From: Lineolata rhizophorae
Lineage: Eukaryota > Ascomycota > Dothideomycetes > Lineolatales > Lineolataceae
DNA: 64,000 bases
Reading direction: 5' to 3'
NCBI GenBank assembly: GCA_010093515.1
Contig: MU001684.1
Location: 747,887 to 811,886 of the forward strand
The translations under genes and the position numbers were made by a program. The notes under the pieces were generated by a model. It searched no databases. It was not told the origin of the DNA and saw only the letters and a program-made list of their open reading frames with translations. This document shows positions 1 through 10,741 of the stretch, in pieces. How positions within the stretch are numbered: the first letter of the stretch is position 1; the number at the start of each line of letters is the position of its first letter.

Positions 1-516
1 GTCGGAGACCGGTCGGATTTGGGGGGAGGAGTTCGGCGGAGTGATCACGATGCTGGGGGCAAGGAGCTGACTTGATCGGGCTACCGACGCGTAGGTTCCA
101 TTGGACGTGCCGCTGAGCTGTGAGATGGTGTCTTGCAAGCCTCGGATCGTCTCTTCCATGCGCTCATTTGACTTCTTCATCGTCTCTTCCATGCGCTCAT
201 TTGACTTCTTCATCGTCTCTTCCATGCGCTCATTTGACTTCTTCATAGTCGTCTTTAGGTCGGCGATAGTCTCGTGTAGGTGCTGGGTCTCTCGTAGGTG
301 TTCCGCTTTCAATTCCGCCAGCATCGCAAGCATGGCTGCCCATTGGTTCTGCCCATTATCTCTAGGTGCCTCCACCTCCTCGCCTGCATCCATAGTGGCC
401 ACGTCTTCCATTTCGTCATCGGTGTCCTGTCCGAGAGCAAGGCGCACGTAATTGGGTCTCTTGCCGTTGCGGCTGGGTCTGCCGTTGGGCCTGGCTGAGG
501 ATTTCGCCGGTGGCAT
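1..516 (-). CDS. LINE ORF1 (Tad1-like), 5' part, runs off the left edge
   Basis: The reading frame opens at the ATG at 516-514 and stays open for 172 codons to base 1. It starts MPPAKSSARPNGRPSR, then has an acidic stretch, a helical region rich in E, K and M, and a TYASVAR motif followed by Pro/Ser-rich sequence. From memory, a basic N-terminus, a coiled coil and a YA-x-VAR motif are typical of the first ORF (RNA-binding, gag-like) of fungal Tad1-clade LINEs; no search was run. Three exact copies of an 11-residue unit (MKKSNERMEET) lie in the helical region. GC-rich codons and the absence of stops suggest a recent insertion that has escaped RIP. ORF2 (endonuclease/RT) would lie beyond the left edge. 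Another coiled-coil host protein is possible but less likely. Confidence 0.6.
   Translation of the reverse strand, partial: MPPAKSSARPNGRPSRNGKRPNYVRLALGQDTDDEMEDVATMDAGEEVEAPRDNGQNQWAAMLAMLAELKAEHLRETQHLHETIADLKTTMKKSNERMEETMKKSNERMEETMKKSNERMEETIRGLQDTISQLSGTSNGTYASVARSSQLLAPSIVITPPNSSPQIRPVSD
146..244. repeat. 33-bp tandem repeat, three identical copies
   Basis: A 33-bp unit repeats three times without a mismatch. On the minus strand it keeps frame and encodes the 11-residue unit MKKSNERMEET inside the LINE-like ORF1. Confidence 0.9.
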
Positions 517-1254
517 GTTGCCGTGCAACGCGTCGTTGGTCAAGGCTCTTGTCCGACCACCAACACCTGTGGCCATCGACCAGTGGGCGGACCCCACTCA
601 GAAGGTAAGGAAAGGTAAGCGAGAGTGATAAAACGATAGCAAATGCCTGGGGACAGGATGGAGAGCTTTTCGTTGCGTGTGCCTGGAAAAGCCGGAGCAT
701 CAGCGGTTGTTGCGGGCTGTTATGTAAGTCGCAGACGGACGGAGAAGCGCGCCACCGACCACGTCGGGTACTTGCGTCACCGCTGGCAGCCATGCGCCGC
801 GACGGCTTGTTCCCACCCGAGCTCAGGTGCTTTCCACATTCTCCTACGAGCCTCGCCGTCAGTCTTTTGCGTGGGGTTGCCACTGCGCCTCCTTGGATTT
901 TTCTCGCTTTATTTCCCTGCTAGCATTTGCACCTGGCGACCCCGGTGTTTGAGCGTCGGTCCGCTTCTATTCCCCTAACCGGTGACCCGCATTCGGGCGC
1001 GCATGACAAGGCCGCAGCTCTCTCCTACCACACGCCGAGGAGTCACCCTCTACACTATCGCTCCCTAACAAATGCGAGCCGCCACGCTACCACGTCGCCC
1101 ACCGGTGTAAGCAGACACAGGTTACAACAGCATCTGCCTGTCGCAAACATTGCGCCCGTCCTCCGCCGTTTCCGAGCCTCGTTTGGTTGAGCTCCTGAGC
1201 GCCTTTGTCCGCGGCCTTGCTCCGCCGGCGAAGAATATCACCACCTCGCCCGCC
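517..1254. other. LINE 5' leader and upstream region of the RING gene
   Basis: No convincing gene is seen. On the minus strand the first few hundred bases probably form the 5' leader of the LINE. The right part, CT-rich on the plus strand, is the likely promoter and 5'UTR of the RING-finger gene. The exact LINE 5' end cannot be fixed without a second copy. Confidence 0.4.
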
Positions 1255-2890
1255 ATGGATCGACCAGGACCGCGGGAGATGGTCTTTTGCCATCAGTGCG
1301 AAAATGAGTGGTACCGAGATGAGCACGGCCTGATGTGTCCGGAATGCCAGTCCGAGTTTACTGAGATTGTAAGTCAACCGTCATGGGCAACCCGTCGTCC
1401 GCGAGAACGTGCCCGTTCCACGAGACTGTGTGTTTCAGCTCACGCTTCTCGGATCCGCCAAGTAAGAAATAGCCAGCAGCTAACTTGCCCTAAACCCAGA
1501 TCGAACCTGACAACGATCCGCGCGACCTTCACGACGACGAGAACAACCACGAATTCCCTGAGAGCCTTCTCCGCGAACACATACTTGGCGATCTTGGTCA
1601 GCACGATCATGACCACCATCACCCGCACGATCAACACCCCTTCTCGCCCAGTCCGCCACCCCATCTCCATCATCTCCACGACGTGCCCGACCCGGAGGAG
1701 GACGACCTAAACCGCTTTACGATCCGCCGCACGGGTCCAGGCAACTTTACTCTCAGCGGCACCTTCGTACGCTCCATACCGCCCCGCGCACGCTCCCCTG
1801 GCGGTTCCGCTCACGACATGCCTCCGGGAATGGCCGGCATTGCCAATAACTTTGGCACCATGCTGCAGAGCATACTCGGAGGGGCGCCAAACCAGCAACG
1901 GCCGCCGGACATGGGGTCGCCGCCTCCGCAGGGAGGAGCTGCAGGAGATGAGCGCGGTTCGCCCCCTCCCCCTGATGCTGGCGGTGGTGGCGGCGGGAAC
2001 GGCGGTGGGGGGAGATTTGCATACACGACACATCGCTTGTACCCACGAGATGCGAACAATCCCCAGCCACAAATGCAGCCCGTAGATGAGCTCGGAAAGT
2101 ACGTACATATCCCTCCTTCCCCTCGCATTTATCTTCGTTTGTGGCGACTGAAGAAATACTTACGGTCTAACCATAGTCTCATGAACGAACTCATCGAGCA
2201 CCTCAACAATGCAGGTGGCCACCAGGCGCACCCGCACCCGCACCCGTTCAGCCCAACTGCCGGCGTCGGCGCTACAGGTCCCGGCGCCGCCCGCGCCGGT
2301 CCACCCCCGTTCAACCCCCTCACCGCGCTGCTCAGCTCGCTATTCAACCCAGCTTCCGCCGCCCACGGCGATGCCGTATACACGCAGGAAGCGCTTGACC
2401 GCGTCATCTCGCAGCTGATGGAGCAGAACACGACGGGCAGCGCGCCCGGGCCGGCGTCGGCCGAGGCCATGGCGCGGCTGCCGACAAAGCCAGTCGACGC
2501 CAGCATGCTGGGCGACAACGGCAAGGCCGAGTGCAGCATCTGCATGGACGAGGTCGGGCTAGGCGAGCAGGTCACAGAGCTGCCATGTAGGCACTGGTTC
2601 CATGGCTCGTGCATCAAAGCCTGGCTGGGCGAGCACGACACCTGTCCGCACTGCAGGCAGGGCATCGAGGACCCGGCGAAGAAGGAGGGTGGTGGCGCCG
2701 GCTCCGGCAATACGCCGGGTGGTGCGGGCGGTGCGGGCGCGAGCGGCAGCAGCGCGAATCCGGGACCCGGCCTGGGCCCCGCGGGCTTCGGCGGTAGCCC
2801 CTCGGCGCCGCATACACCGAGCATGCCCGGCGCGTTCGATTCGGGCGGCGGTGGTGGTGGGGATGGCGGAAACACGGCGGTGCACGGCTG

Positions 2891-2924
<34 letters not shown>

Positions 2925-3107
2925 ACGCGCGCCAGCCCTTTCATGATGCCGGATAGCCCCGAGAGTAGCGGTAGCCGGAGCGGGCAGGGACGGCGGCCGA
3001 GCGGGAGTAGGAGGGCGAGCGGGGGTAGTTTTATGCAGGGGAGGAGTAATGGGGGGGAGAGGGTTAGCGTTGGAGAGAGGGTGAGGAATTTTTGGTCGAG
3101 GAGATGA
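1255..3107 (+). CDS. RING-H2 E3 ubiquitin ligase, RNF126/RNF115-like, 3 exons
   Basis: Predicted ubiquitin-protein ligase. Exons 1255-1368, 1500-2098 and 2177-3107 join in frame to 547 residues. The N-terminus carries a zinc ribbon (C12-x2-C15, C28-x2-C31), as in the BCA2/RNF126 family, where it binds ubiquitin or client proteins. A long Pro/Gly/His-rich region follows, then a C3H2C3 RING at about residues 355-400 (CSIC near its start, CRHWFHGSC in the middle, CPHC at the end). The tail is low-complexity Gly/Ser with a GS repeat. The first intron has GTAAGT and a CAG end. The second is 78 nt, a multiple of three and free of stops, so its retention would add 26 residues. The ATG at 1255 directly precedes the zinc ribbon. 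The substrate is unknown. Confidence 0.88.
2891..2924. repeat. GGCTCG hexamer tract
   Basis: A short in-frame hexanucleotide tract encodes the Gly-Ser repeat in the C-terminal tail of the RING protein. Confidence 0.8.
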
Positions 3108-5174
3108 GTAAGGGAGGCAGATGTCATAGGCTCAGCAGAGCGAAACGGCCGTATTCAGTTCAGTGGAGAGAGGCACAATGGAACGAACGGGACGGGGTGA
3201 ACGAGCGCCATGGTAATTTGCAGTCGGCATACGTTAGTCCGGTAGAGGATGCGTGCATGTCTTGTTTTTTTTTTTCGGCTTCTCCTGTAGCGAGAAGGTG
3301 AGATCGAGCGGTGGGGAAGCCCCCATTTCAGCGTTATTTGCACAGCTTTCTCATGTAGGATTTGTCTGTAGCTTTGCTTCCAGGGCATTATTATTAATAC
3401 TAGAGAGTGGTGAGGGGTGAAGTCATTTTTGTTGTGTGCAGGGGGCCTTTTTGTGCTGTTTACTACGTGCATGAACCAGATGATGATACGAGGCTCATCT
3501 AAGGTCACTACAATTAGAGATGGTTTTTACATTCGTCTCCTATAGATACGATGTCTCTTTCGATTCGGTTCCTCGTAACGGGCACATCCTACTTACAAGA
3601 CCTCTTTATTCTACGTACATGGGAAAGAATCTTGAACTTGACGTTGTGAAGGATTGATTCCCTTGCTATACCGTGTACATCGTATATGATGTGCAGGCTA
3701 CCCTCGGCCCCGTTCCCTGGACCAGCCCTGGACCGTTTCCCTGTTCCTGAACCAAAGATACGGGAACATCACAGGACCAAATTTCAACGTCGTTCCCTCA
3801 ATGCCCTTAAAAATTGAGTTTCAGGCTCCCTCCATCGGACGCTCCGCAGCCACCGTCACGTCAAACGGCATCGAAAACCTGCAAGCGAGTATGTGGAGTG
3901 CACGCGCTACCTATGTAGGTATGTATGAAAACCGGCTTTGAGACCCCTAGGGGCACAAGAGCAGTGGCGCAGCAACAAATCGGACAGCCACGTTAGCGAG
4001 GCCGCCTACATACCATGCACATACGGAGTACCTACATACGCGGTACAAATCTGCAGGGCAAGGGCCTTGGAGCGATCTTATCAGCGCAAGAAACGGCCGA
4101 TGGCACCTTACCTACCTACCGCACATAGCCGGCGGGCATTGTTGCGTCTTGCCTGTTCTTTGATCTAGGTGGGAGCGGAATAGCGCGATTGGAGGTGGAT
4201 TGCATCAGTGGCGGTTGGGGGTTCTACCTAGTGCGTCTTTCGTCGACCGCCCATATGCAGTGGCGTGAATATCCGGAGGGCGATATCTCCTCTCATGGAG
4301 TGTACCAAAGTCCGCAGCGCTCTGCGGTACAACATTGCTCCCGAAACAATGTAGCCGCGACAGGTACTTTAATCAAACGAGCTGTGGCGATAAATTCTTA
4401 AAATACCAAAAGCGTTCGGTGCTTCTGGACCCTTTGTATCAGCGCCAGACCAGCCGAGAACGTTTCATTCTTTGTCCGCAGTGTCAATAGCGTTGTCGAA
4501 ACGCCGAGAGGGGGGGTGTTGGCCAGGGGAGAGACGCGATCGAGTGGAGGAGAGGCGACGGGAGGGAAACGGGCTGGTTGGACCGGCGCCACGCTCGGGC
4601 CGGGTGGGTATCTCTGTCTTCAAGCCCCCCATGACGTGGGCGGCTGGGCGGCTGCCGGCGAGCGGTGGGAGAGCGCGTGATTGGCCATCCCCGGCTCCGC
4701 GCGCTTCACGGTCCCTGCAACCGGCAGGCACGCTCAATACATACCTAAAGCCCCGGCGCCGTTCTTTCTTCGTTTCTCTCGCATTCCTCCTCTTCTCCGT
4801 CCCCGTCCCTTTGTTCCCACGCATCCTGCGGCCTCTTCCTTCCCGCAGCGCCCAGACCTGTCTCGGCCCCGTCATCATCGAGGTCGCCGGAGCGCGTCCC
4901 CCAACCGAACCTCGCTCGCCTCGCGCATGACGACGGCTTGCTATTCCCTTGTTCTCCACGCCTTTTGCTCGCCTCCCGGGAACTCTATTCATTCACCCTC
5001 CACGCTCCGCATTGAGTCGGCTTCTGCTACCGTCGGCACTCATGCATGCTAAAGCTCCGACCTAATTTCGACGGCCGCGCTTTTTCCTTTCCCTTTGCCT
5101 CTTCTTCCTAGTTATCCCTCTTCCTTTCCTCCTCCGCCCTTACCACCCCGCCTACCGGCGCGTCGACCGTCGCC
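3108..5174. other. Intergenic: 3' region of the RING gene and promoter of the CSC1-like gene
   Basis: No supported gene. The left part is moderately AT-rich with T runs and is presumably 3'UTR. The part from about 4400 to 5174 is CT-rich on the plus strand and ends in a good start context (GTCGCCATGG), as expected for a fungal promoter and 5'UTR. The ORFs here have no family features. Confidence 0.6.
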
Positions 5175-8100
5175 ATGGCAGACCTCCCCGAGCCTAGCTA
5201 TAGCTCCCAGCCGACGAGTATAAGCGATGCCCTAAACGGGGGCACAACTGGTCGAGCCCAAGACCGCGAGGGCATCTCGTTTGCGACCTTTCTGGCCTCG
5301 CTCTCCACCGGTCTCATACTCTTCGGCGTCCAGTTCTTCTTCTTCTACGTGCTCCGCGCCCGCTTCACCCGCATATACCAGCCCAAGACGTACCTGGTCC
5401 CCGAGAGGCAGCGGATTAAGCCTCCGCCGCCGGGCTTCATCGAGTGGATCAAACCCGTCTTCAAGACGTCCAACTCCGAGTTCATCGAGCGCAATGGCTT
5501 GGATGCCTACCTATTCCTACGTTTCCTGCGCATGCTGCTCAAGATATTCGTTCCGCTGGCCTGCATCATCCTGCCCATCCTACTGCCCATCAACTTCATT
5601 GGCGACTCGCCCGGCGTCTCGGGCATGGACCGCTTCGGCTGGCAGAACGTCAGCGTCACCAAGAGCAACCGCCTCACCGCCCACCTCGTCCTCGCCATCT
5701 TCGTCGTCATCTACGTCTGCTACACCTTCTTCGACGAGCTCCGCAAGTTCATCCGCCTGCGCCAGGCTTGGCTAACGAGCCCGCGCCACCGGCTGCGCGC
5801 CTCGGCCACCACTGTTCTTGTTACGAGCATACCTAGGAAGTGGCTCTCGGTCGAGGCCCTCGATGGCTTGTACGACGTGTTTCCGGGCGGCATCCGCAAT
5901 ATCTGGATCAACCGCAACTTCGACGAGCTGAGCGAGAAGATTTCGCGGCGCGACTGGGTGCACAAACTGCTCGAGGGCGCCGAGACGGACCTGGTCAAAC
6001 TTTGCGTCAAGAACCACGAAAAGCAGGAGGAAAAGGCGAAGAAGAAGCAAGGCAAAGAGGAGACGAAGAGAGACGAGACCGACAACGACGGTGCTCAAGA
6101 GGAAGAAGTGTTCGAACCGGGTGTCAGCTCTGGAGATCCTCATAATGTCCCGCACACTCTTGAGGAAGCCATTGAGGAAGCCGAAGAAGAGACCGAAGAC
6201 AAACCCCGCAAGCACAAGGTTCCCATTCCGATTGTCGGCCACGGAGTGGAAGCTGTTGGTCGCGGCGTAGGGAATATTAGCAAGGGCTTCGGCGACCTTG
6301 GACACAAAGTGGTGGGGGGACTCGTTGGCGGTGCTGACAAGGCTGTCAAAGGCGTCAATCACGGACTTGATGACCTCAACACCGGTACCGGCTACATAGA
6401 AGATGACGACGCGACCCTGAACCGCGAGTCGCCGGTCGGCTCGCATCCACGCCAATCCCATGACTTTTATCACCGTGATCCCAGCGAGTCCCCGCAGGCG
6501 AGGAGGTACGGATCTCACTCTCGGAGTCGCACCCAAGGCAGCTCTGGCGCGCCGCACACGAACGAACCGCTCCAACAAGTCACGACTGCTGACTCTACAC
6601 TTCCGAGGACTAGCGGGGCTGTCGAGACCGACCAGAAGCAGATTCGCCATGTTCAGCCTGAGAAGATGAATCCGCCACCCCGTTGGCAGTTCTGGAAGGC
6701 CCGGACCGGTGACTTCCCGAGCCCACAACCCAAGGGGCTCGAAGATGATGAATTTCCGCTCAAGGACTTGTCTGGGCGGCCCAGCGCTGGCGGCGAGAAG
6801 GGCGTGCTCGAGACGGCAGATAAGAAGGACAAGAAGGACAAGAAGGACAAGAAGGACAAGAAAGATGAAAAGCAGATGAATGATTACCCGATGGCCTATG
6901 ATGAGGAGCTTGCTGACAAAGAAGACGATGAGGATGCCATGTGGCGAAAGTACATCAAGCCAAAGGACCGGGCGACGATGAGGTTGCCGCTGTTCAACCT
7001 GTCGTGGTGGCCAAGTCTGCCTCTCATCGGCAAGAAGGTTGATACAATTTATTGGTGTCGCAAAGAGCTTGCGAGGTTGAATGCAGAGATCGAAGAGGAC
7101 CAGAAGCACCCCGAGAACTACCCTCTGATGAATTCTGCCTTCATCCAGTTCAATCACCAAGTTGCTGCGCACATGGCTTGTCAGTCTGTGAGCCACCATA
7201 TTCCGAAGCATATGGCACCTCGTCATGTTGAGATAGCTCCCCAAGACGTTATCTGGGACAATCTCTCGGTCATGTGGTACTCGCGGTACATTCGCCGTGG
7301 CCTCATCGTCGTTGTCATCACGGCTCTTACGATTCTGTGGGCGTTCCCGGTGGCCTTTACCGGTCTCATCTCGCAGGTCAAGTATCTCACAGGTATAGTA
7401 CCGTGGCTTGGATGGCTCGAGGATCTTCCTACCGTCGTGCTTTCCATTGTCCAAGGTGCTTTACCTCCCGCTCTGTTGGCCCTCCTCATTATCCTCCTTC
7501 CCCTCATTCTTCGCTTGCTCTCTCGTCTCCAGGGCTTGCCGACAGGTAGCGCGGTCGAAATGGACGTGCAGACATTTTACTTCGGCTTCATATTCGTCCA
7601 GGTGTTCCTTGTTGTCTCGATTTCGTCCGGTATCACGACGGTCATTCAGGATATTGTCAATGACCCACTCTCGATCACATCAACCCTGGCAAAGAACCTG
7701 CCCAAGGCATCCAACTATTTCTTCTCATACATGCTTCTGCAGGCACTCACTGTCAGCGCTGGTGCGCTCTTGCAGGTGGGCGGTTTGATCGTGTGGTTTA
7801 TCTTAGGCAGGATTTTGGACAGCACTGGAAGGCAAAAATTCCAACGGCAGATCAGCCTTCCACTCATCAAATGGGGCACCTTCTTCCCGGTCTACACTAA
7901 CCTTGCCGCCATTGGGTTGATCTACTCAGTCATCGCGCCGCTTATCCTGATCTTCAACATCATCACCTTCAGCCTCTTTTGGATCGTCTACCGCTACCAG
8001 ACGCTCTACGTTAATAAGTACTCCCACGACACAGGCGGTCTCATGTTTCCGAAAGCTATCAATCAGCTATTTACCGGCCTCTACGTCATGGAGCTCTGCC

Positions 8101-9047
8101 TGATCGGCCTGTTCTTCGTCGACGTCGAAAACAACGGCACGGGACCGCACGGCATTGTCATGATTGTCGTCTTGCTGCTCACCATCCTCTACCAGTTCCT
8201 TCTAAACGATGCCTTTTCTCCCTTGTACCGGTACGTCCCCATCACGATGGAAGATGACGCGGTGCGCCGCGACGAAGAGTTCGCCCGCATGCAAGGCAAG
8301 CGCTTCGGCCTCATCAACGAGAGCGATCCGGAAGAGGAAAACATCCAGGATCTACTCGAAGAACGCGAGCAGCGCGAGGCCGAGGAAGGCAAGCAGGCGG
8401 AGGCGCTCGAGCGGCACCAGATCGAGGAGCGCAAGCGCGGCCGTCACGGCTACCGCGCTTTCACCTCGTGGGCTCAGGGCCGCGGTAACCAGCACCCGCA
8501 CAACTGGGCGGCCCGCTCCCGCGCCTCGTCCTCGGAGCGACGCATGTCCTCGAACAACGTGGATGGGACAACGGAGCGCGGCGACGTGATGCGGTGGCCG
8601 CACCTCCAGCGGCGGTCGCGGCACGCGCACGAGAACGCGACGGACAAGTCGGGCAAGGCGGGCAAGGGCGCAGCGACGGGCCAGCACAAGAAGGACAAGC
8701 GGTCGACGCTCGATATCGAGGCGCAGCGCGATCGCCCCTCAGACCCCATCTCACGCTCCAACGTCCTCTTCGAGGGCTGGGAGGACGAGATCGAGGACTT
8801 CACGCCCGAGGAGCGCGACAAGCTGGTGCGGCGGGCGTTCATGCACGCGGCGCTGCGGGCACGCCGCCCCGCCGTGTGGATGCCGCGCGACTCGCTCGGC
8901 GTGTCGGACGACGAGATACGCCGCGTCAGGCGTCTCAGCAACTTCGTGTGGATGAGCAACGAGTTTAGCAAGTTGGATCGGAAGGGCCGGGTCGTGTTTG
9001 GGCGCCCGCCGCCGGATCTGAGCCCCGTGGATATGATTGAGCTCTGA
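5175..9047 (+). CDS. CSC1/OSCA-type (RSN1_7TM, DUF221) membrane channel, 1290 aa
   Basis: Single-exon gene for a large member of the CSC1/OSCA/TMEM63 family, osmo- or mechanosensitive cation channels of the plasma membrane or endomembranes. Three N-terminal membrane segments are visible at about residues 37-60, 115-140 and 168-186. A long cytosolic loop of roughly 500 residues follows, very rich in charged residues. The conserved multi-span core runs from about residue 690 to 1030, starting near SVMWYSRYIRRG. The last 95 residues (FEGWEDEIEDFTPEERDK onward) match the fungal C-terminal extension known as PHM7_ext. The cytosolic loop is much longer than in yeast Csc1 and contains a KDK repeat. 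The start at 5175 has a strong context and precedes the first membrane segment. Which ion it carries cannot be read from sequence. Confidence 0.92.
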   Translation: MADLPEPSYSSQPTSISDALNGGTTGRAQDREGISFATFLASLSTGLILFGVQFFFFYVLRARFTRIYQPKTYLVPERQRIKPPPPGFIEWIKPVFKTSNSEFIERNGLDAYLFLRFLRMLLKIFVPLACIILPILLPINFIGDSPGVSGMDRFGWQNVSVTKSNRLTAHLVLAIFVVIYVCYTFFDELRKFIRLRQAWLTSPRHRLRASATTVLVTSIPRKWLSVEALDGLYDVFPGGIRNIWINRNFDELSEKISRRDWVHKLLEGAETDLVKLCVKNHEKQEEKAKKKQGKEETKRDETDNDGAQEEEVFEPGVSSGDPHNVPHTLEEAIEEAEEETEDKPRKHKVPIPIVGHGVEAVGRGVGNISKGFGDLGHKVVGGLVGGADKAVKGVNHGLDDLNTGTGYIEDDDATLNRESPVGSHPRQSHDFYHRDPSESPQARRYGSHSRSRTQGSSGAPHTNEPLQQVTTADSTLPRTSGAVETDQKQIRHVQPEKMNPPPRWQFWKARTGDFPSPQPKGLEDDEFPLKDLSGRPSAGGEKGVLETADKKDKKDKKDKKDKKDEKQMNDYPMAYDEELADKEDDEDAMWRKYIKPKDRATMRLPLFNLSWWPSLPLIGKKVDTIYWCRKELARLNAEIEEDQKHPENYPLMNSAFIQFNHQVAAHMACQSVSHHIPKHMAPRHVEIAPQDVIWDNLSVMWYSRYIRRGLIVVVITALTILWAFPVAFTGLISQVKYLTGIVPWLGWLEDLPTVVLSIVQGALPPALLALLIILLPLILRLLSRLQGLPTGSAVEMDVQTFYFGFIFVQVFLVVSISSGITTVIQDIVNDPLSITSTLAKNLPKASNYFFSYMLLQALTVSAGALLQVGGLIVWFILGRILDSTGRQKFQRQISLPLIKWGTFFPVYTNLAAIGLIYSVIAPLILIFNIITFSLFWIVYRYQTLYVNKYSHDTGGLMFPKAINQLFTGLYVMELCLIGLFFVDVENNGTGPHGIVMIVVLLLTILYQFLLNDAFSPLYRYVPITMEDDAVRRDEEFARMQGKRFGLINESDPEEENIQDLLEEREQREAEEGKQAEALERHQIEERKRGRHGYRAFTSWAQGRGNQHPHNWAARSRASSSERRMSSNNVDGTTERGDVMRWPHLQRRSRHAHENATDKSGKAGKGAATGQHKKDKRSTLDIEAQRDRPSDPISRSNVLFEGWEDEIEDFTPEERDKLVRRAFMHAALRARRPAVWMPRDSLGVSDDEIRRVRRLSNFVWMSNEFSKLDRKGRVVFGRPPPDLSPVDMIEL
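6821..6861. repeat. 9-bp tandem repeat encoding KKD
   Basis: Repeats of AAGAAGGAC lie in frame inside the cytosolic loop of the CSC1-like protein and give a Lys-Lys-Asp tract near residue 550. Confidence 0.85.
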
Positions 9048-9689
9048 GGTTGAGAGGGAAGGGTAAGAGCTAAGATGACGGATGGCTTTACGAAAGACAT
9101 GATCATCATTACCACTTGATGGGTCGAGGAAGCGGCCTGAAGTTTTTGGCTGAGTTTTTCTTTTGTCTTGCTGCTTTTGCTCTTCTGGTGATGCAGCTGG
9201 TTCCGGCCGGACCAGGACTTTGCTGCTTGATTGACTTACACTGAGCACGCGAGATGCTAGATAAGAGTCTGCTCTTCTTCTTGGGCCTGTGGCTCGGGGC
9301 CGCTACACGTGTATTATGGGGCCGATTCAAGAAAGTCTAGGCTACTTTTTTCTTTTGGCTCCCTTCGCCCTCCCATTGTGTTTCCTGTTTGTGCCTGAGC
9401 ATTAGCGTGCATTGATTTCCTTTTTCTTGTCTTGATTGAATTGGGTCGGTCGAATTGAGTGATGATACCAGCGAGTCGGAAGAGCGGAGCAAAGCAACTA
9501 TCGATATTGTGTAGAGTACTGTAATTGTAAAATATAAGTACATGAATATCTGACCTCGGTAATCGATGATCAGCAAGTGAGAGGCTGTGCCGCTGGTTCC
9601 TGGGTGAAGTGTTTCGTTGATTATACAGCTATTCCCAGCCTGGATCCTCAAAAAACCACGATTCACATCGATACGTACTGGACCATTGC
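9048..9689. other. 3' region of the CSC1-like gene
   Basis: Likely 3'UTR and spacer. It becomes more AT-rich to the right. No coding signal is seen. Confidence 0.5.
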
Positions 9690-10741
9690 CCTCGGATCAA
9701 TCCATTGCTGTCCAATTTCGACGTCTCTACGGGTCGAGGTACATCTGTGGGTTCAAAATCGCTCAGCAGGTGGTTGGTCACATCGACGAGACTTCGCAAA
9801 ATCTTCCATGTTTCTTCTAACGTAGCTGCAATCAACTCCTCGATTTCTCGCTACGGTATCCAACGCATCCAGTTGGTAGGCAGCGATCAACAAAGAAAAT
9901 GGGTTGGCGGTCACGGCCAAGAAATCTGGACTTGAACGCTCAACTCTTCCGAAATCATTCAAAGTATCAAGTTGGCCTGGAGCGTGAGTATGCCCTATCG
10001 AGCAAGACGGTGGTCGTTGGCACGTCACCAGGAACTCAAGATATCATCGCTCGATATTCAGACCCGCAGAGAGTTGTTCGGCGATAACTTTATATGGGAA
10101 GGTAGTATACCTCTTTCTACAACACATATGCTCAGGATTGACGCATTTTACGAGCATCTCACCATCGACCAGCCATATCATGACATTCGGGATTCGAAAG
10201 TTGGAAACTGATGAGACATATTCTACGTTCGAGGAATATTGTCACTTTACGGCCTGACCGTTTACTGCACCAGAGCTGGCGGTATCTCCGCCATCAGCGC
10301 TCATTTCATATCAGCCGCCGGGCTCAAGAGCTACTTGGCGGGTCTGAAGTCTGGATGTCCTATTTTCTTTCACATGAATCCCACCGGCAAGATCACATCC
10401 ATGTGGGTATGTTGTGTCAAAGAGTCGTCAATCCAAAGTTCATTCTTAGTGGTAAGTCCACTTTCAGTATGAGCGTACTCCAAACTTCATTTATCCTATA
10501 GGTGCGGACCGACGAAAATCGTCACTGCCTGTTTGGGCCTTATATATCCCCAGCCATAACAGTACTGAAACCTCTCGCAACCCGATCACAAGGCGGAATC
10601 TCAGGTATATACCACGACGCTCTGAGACTACAGTTAGGTCATCTTATTGCGATTGGGACGACCTTCCGTTCGTCAAAAGATGTCGGCTCTGTAAATCAAC
10701 CACAACCACACTTTTATCGATACGGGTTTCCTCTCATATGA
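9690..10741 (+). pseudogene. Degenerate or multi-exon conserved-looking fungal protein, unidentified
   Basis: I do not recognise the family with certainty. Protein-like segments appear on the plus strand in several frames: near 9720 (LYGSRYICGFKI), near 9840 (SRYGIQRIQLVGSDQQRKW), near 10240 (SLYGLTVYCTRAGG) and near 10330-10440 (GCPIFFHMNPTGKITSMWV). A clean intron with GTAAGT and ATAG ends (about 10453-10501) joins the last to a segment with CLFGPYISP and GGISGIYHD, ending at a TGA at 10741. The order (G-C-P-x-F-F, then T-S-M-W-V, then FGPY, then GIYHD) resembles large families of uncharacterised Pezizomycotina proteins. The earlier segments do not join into one frame, so this is either a gene with several short introns or a decaying copy. 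Function unknown. Confidence 0.4.

Noticed and set aside
416-883. 155-residue minus-strand ORF overlapping the LINE start
   Set aside because: It is in another frame from the supported ORF1, is Pro/Ser/Arg-rich and probably reads the LINE leader.
5772-7454. 560-residue minus-strand ORF
   Set aside because: It is a shadow of the CSC1-like gene, which has clear membrane segments and family motifs on the plus strand.
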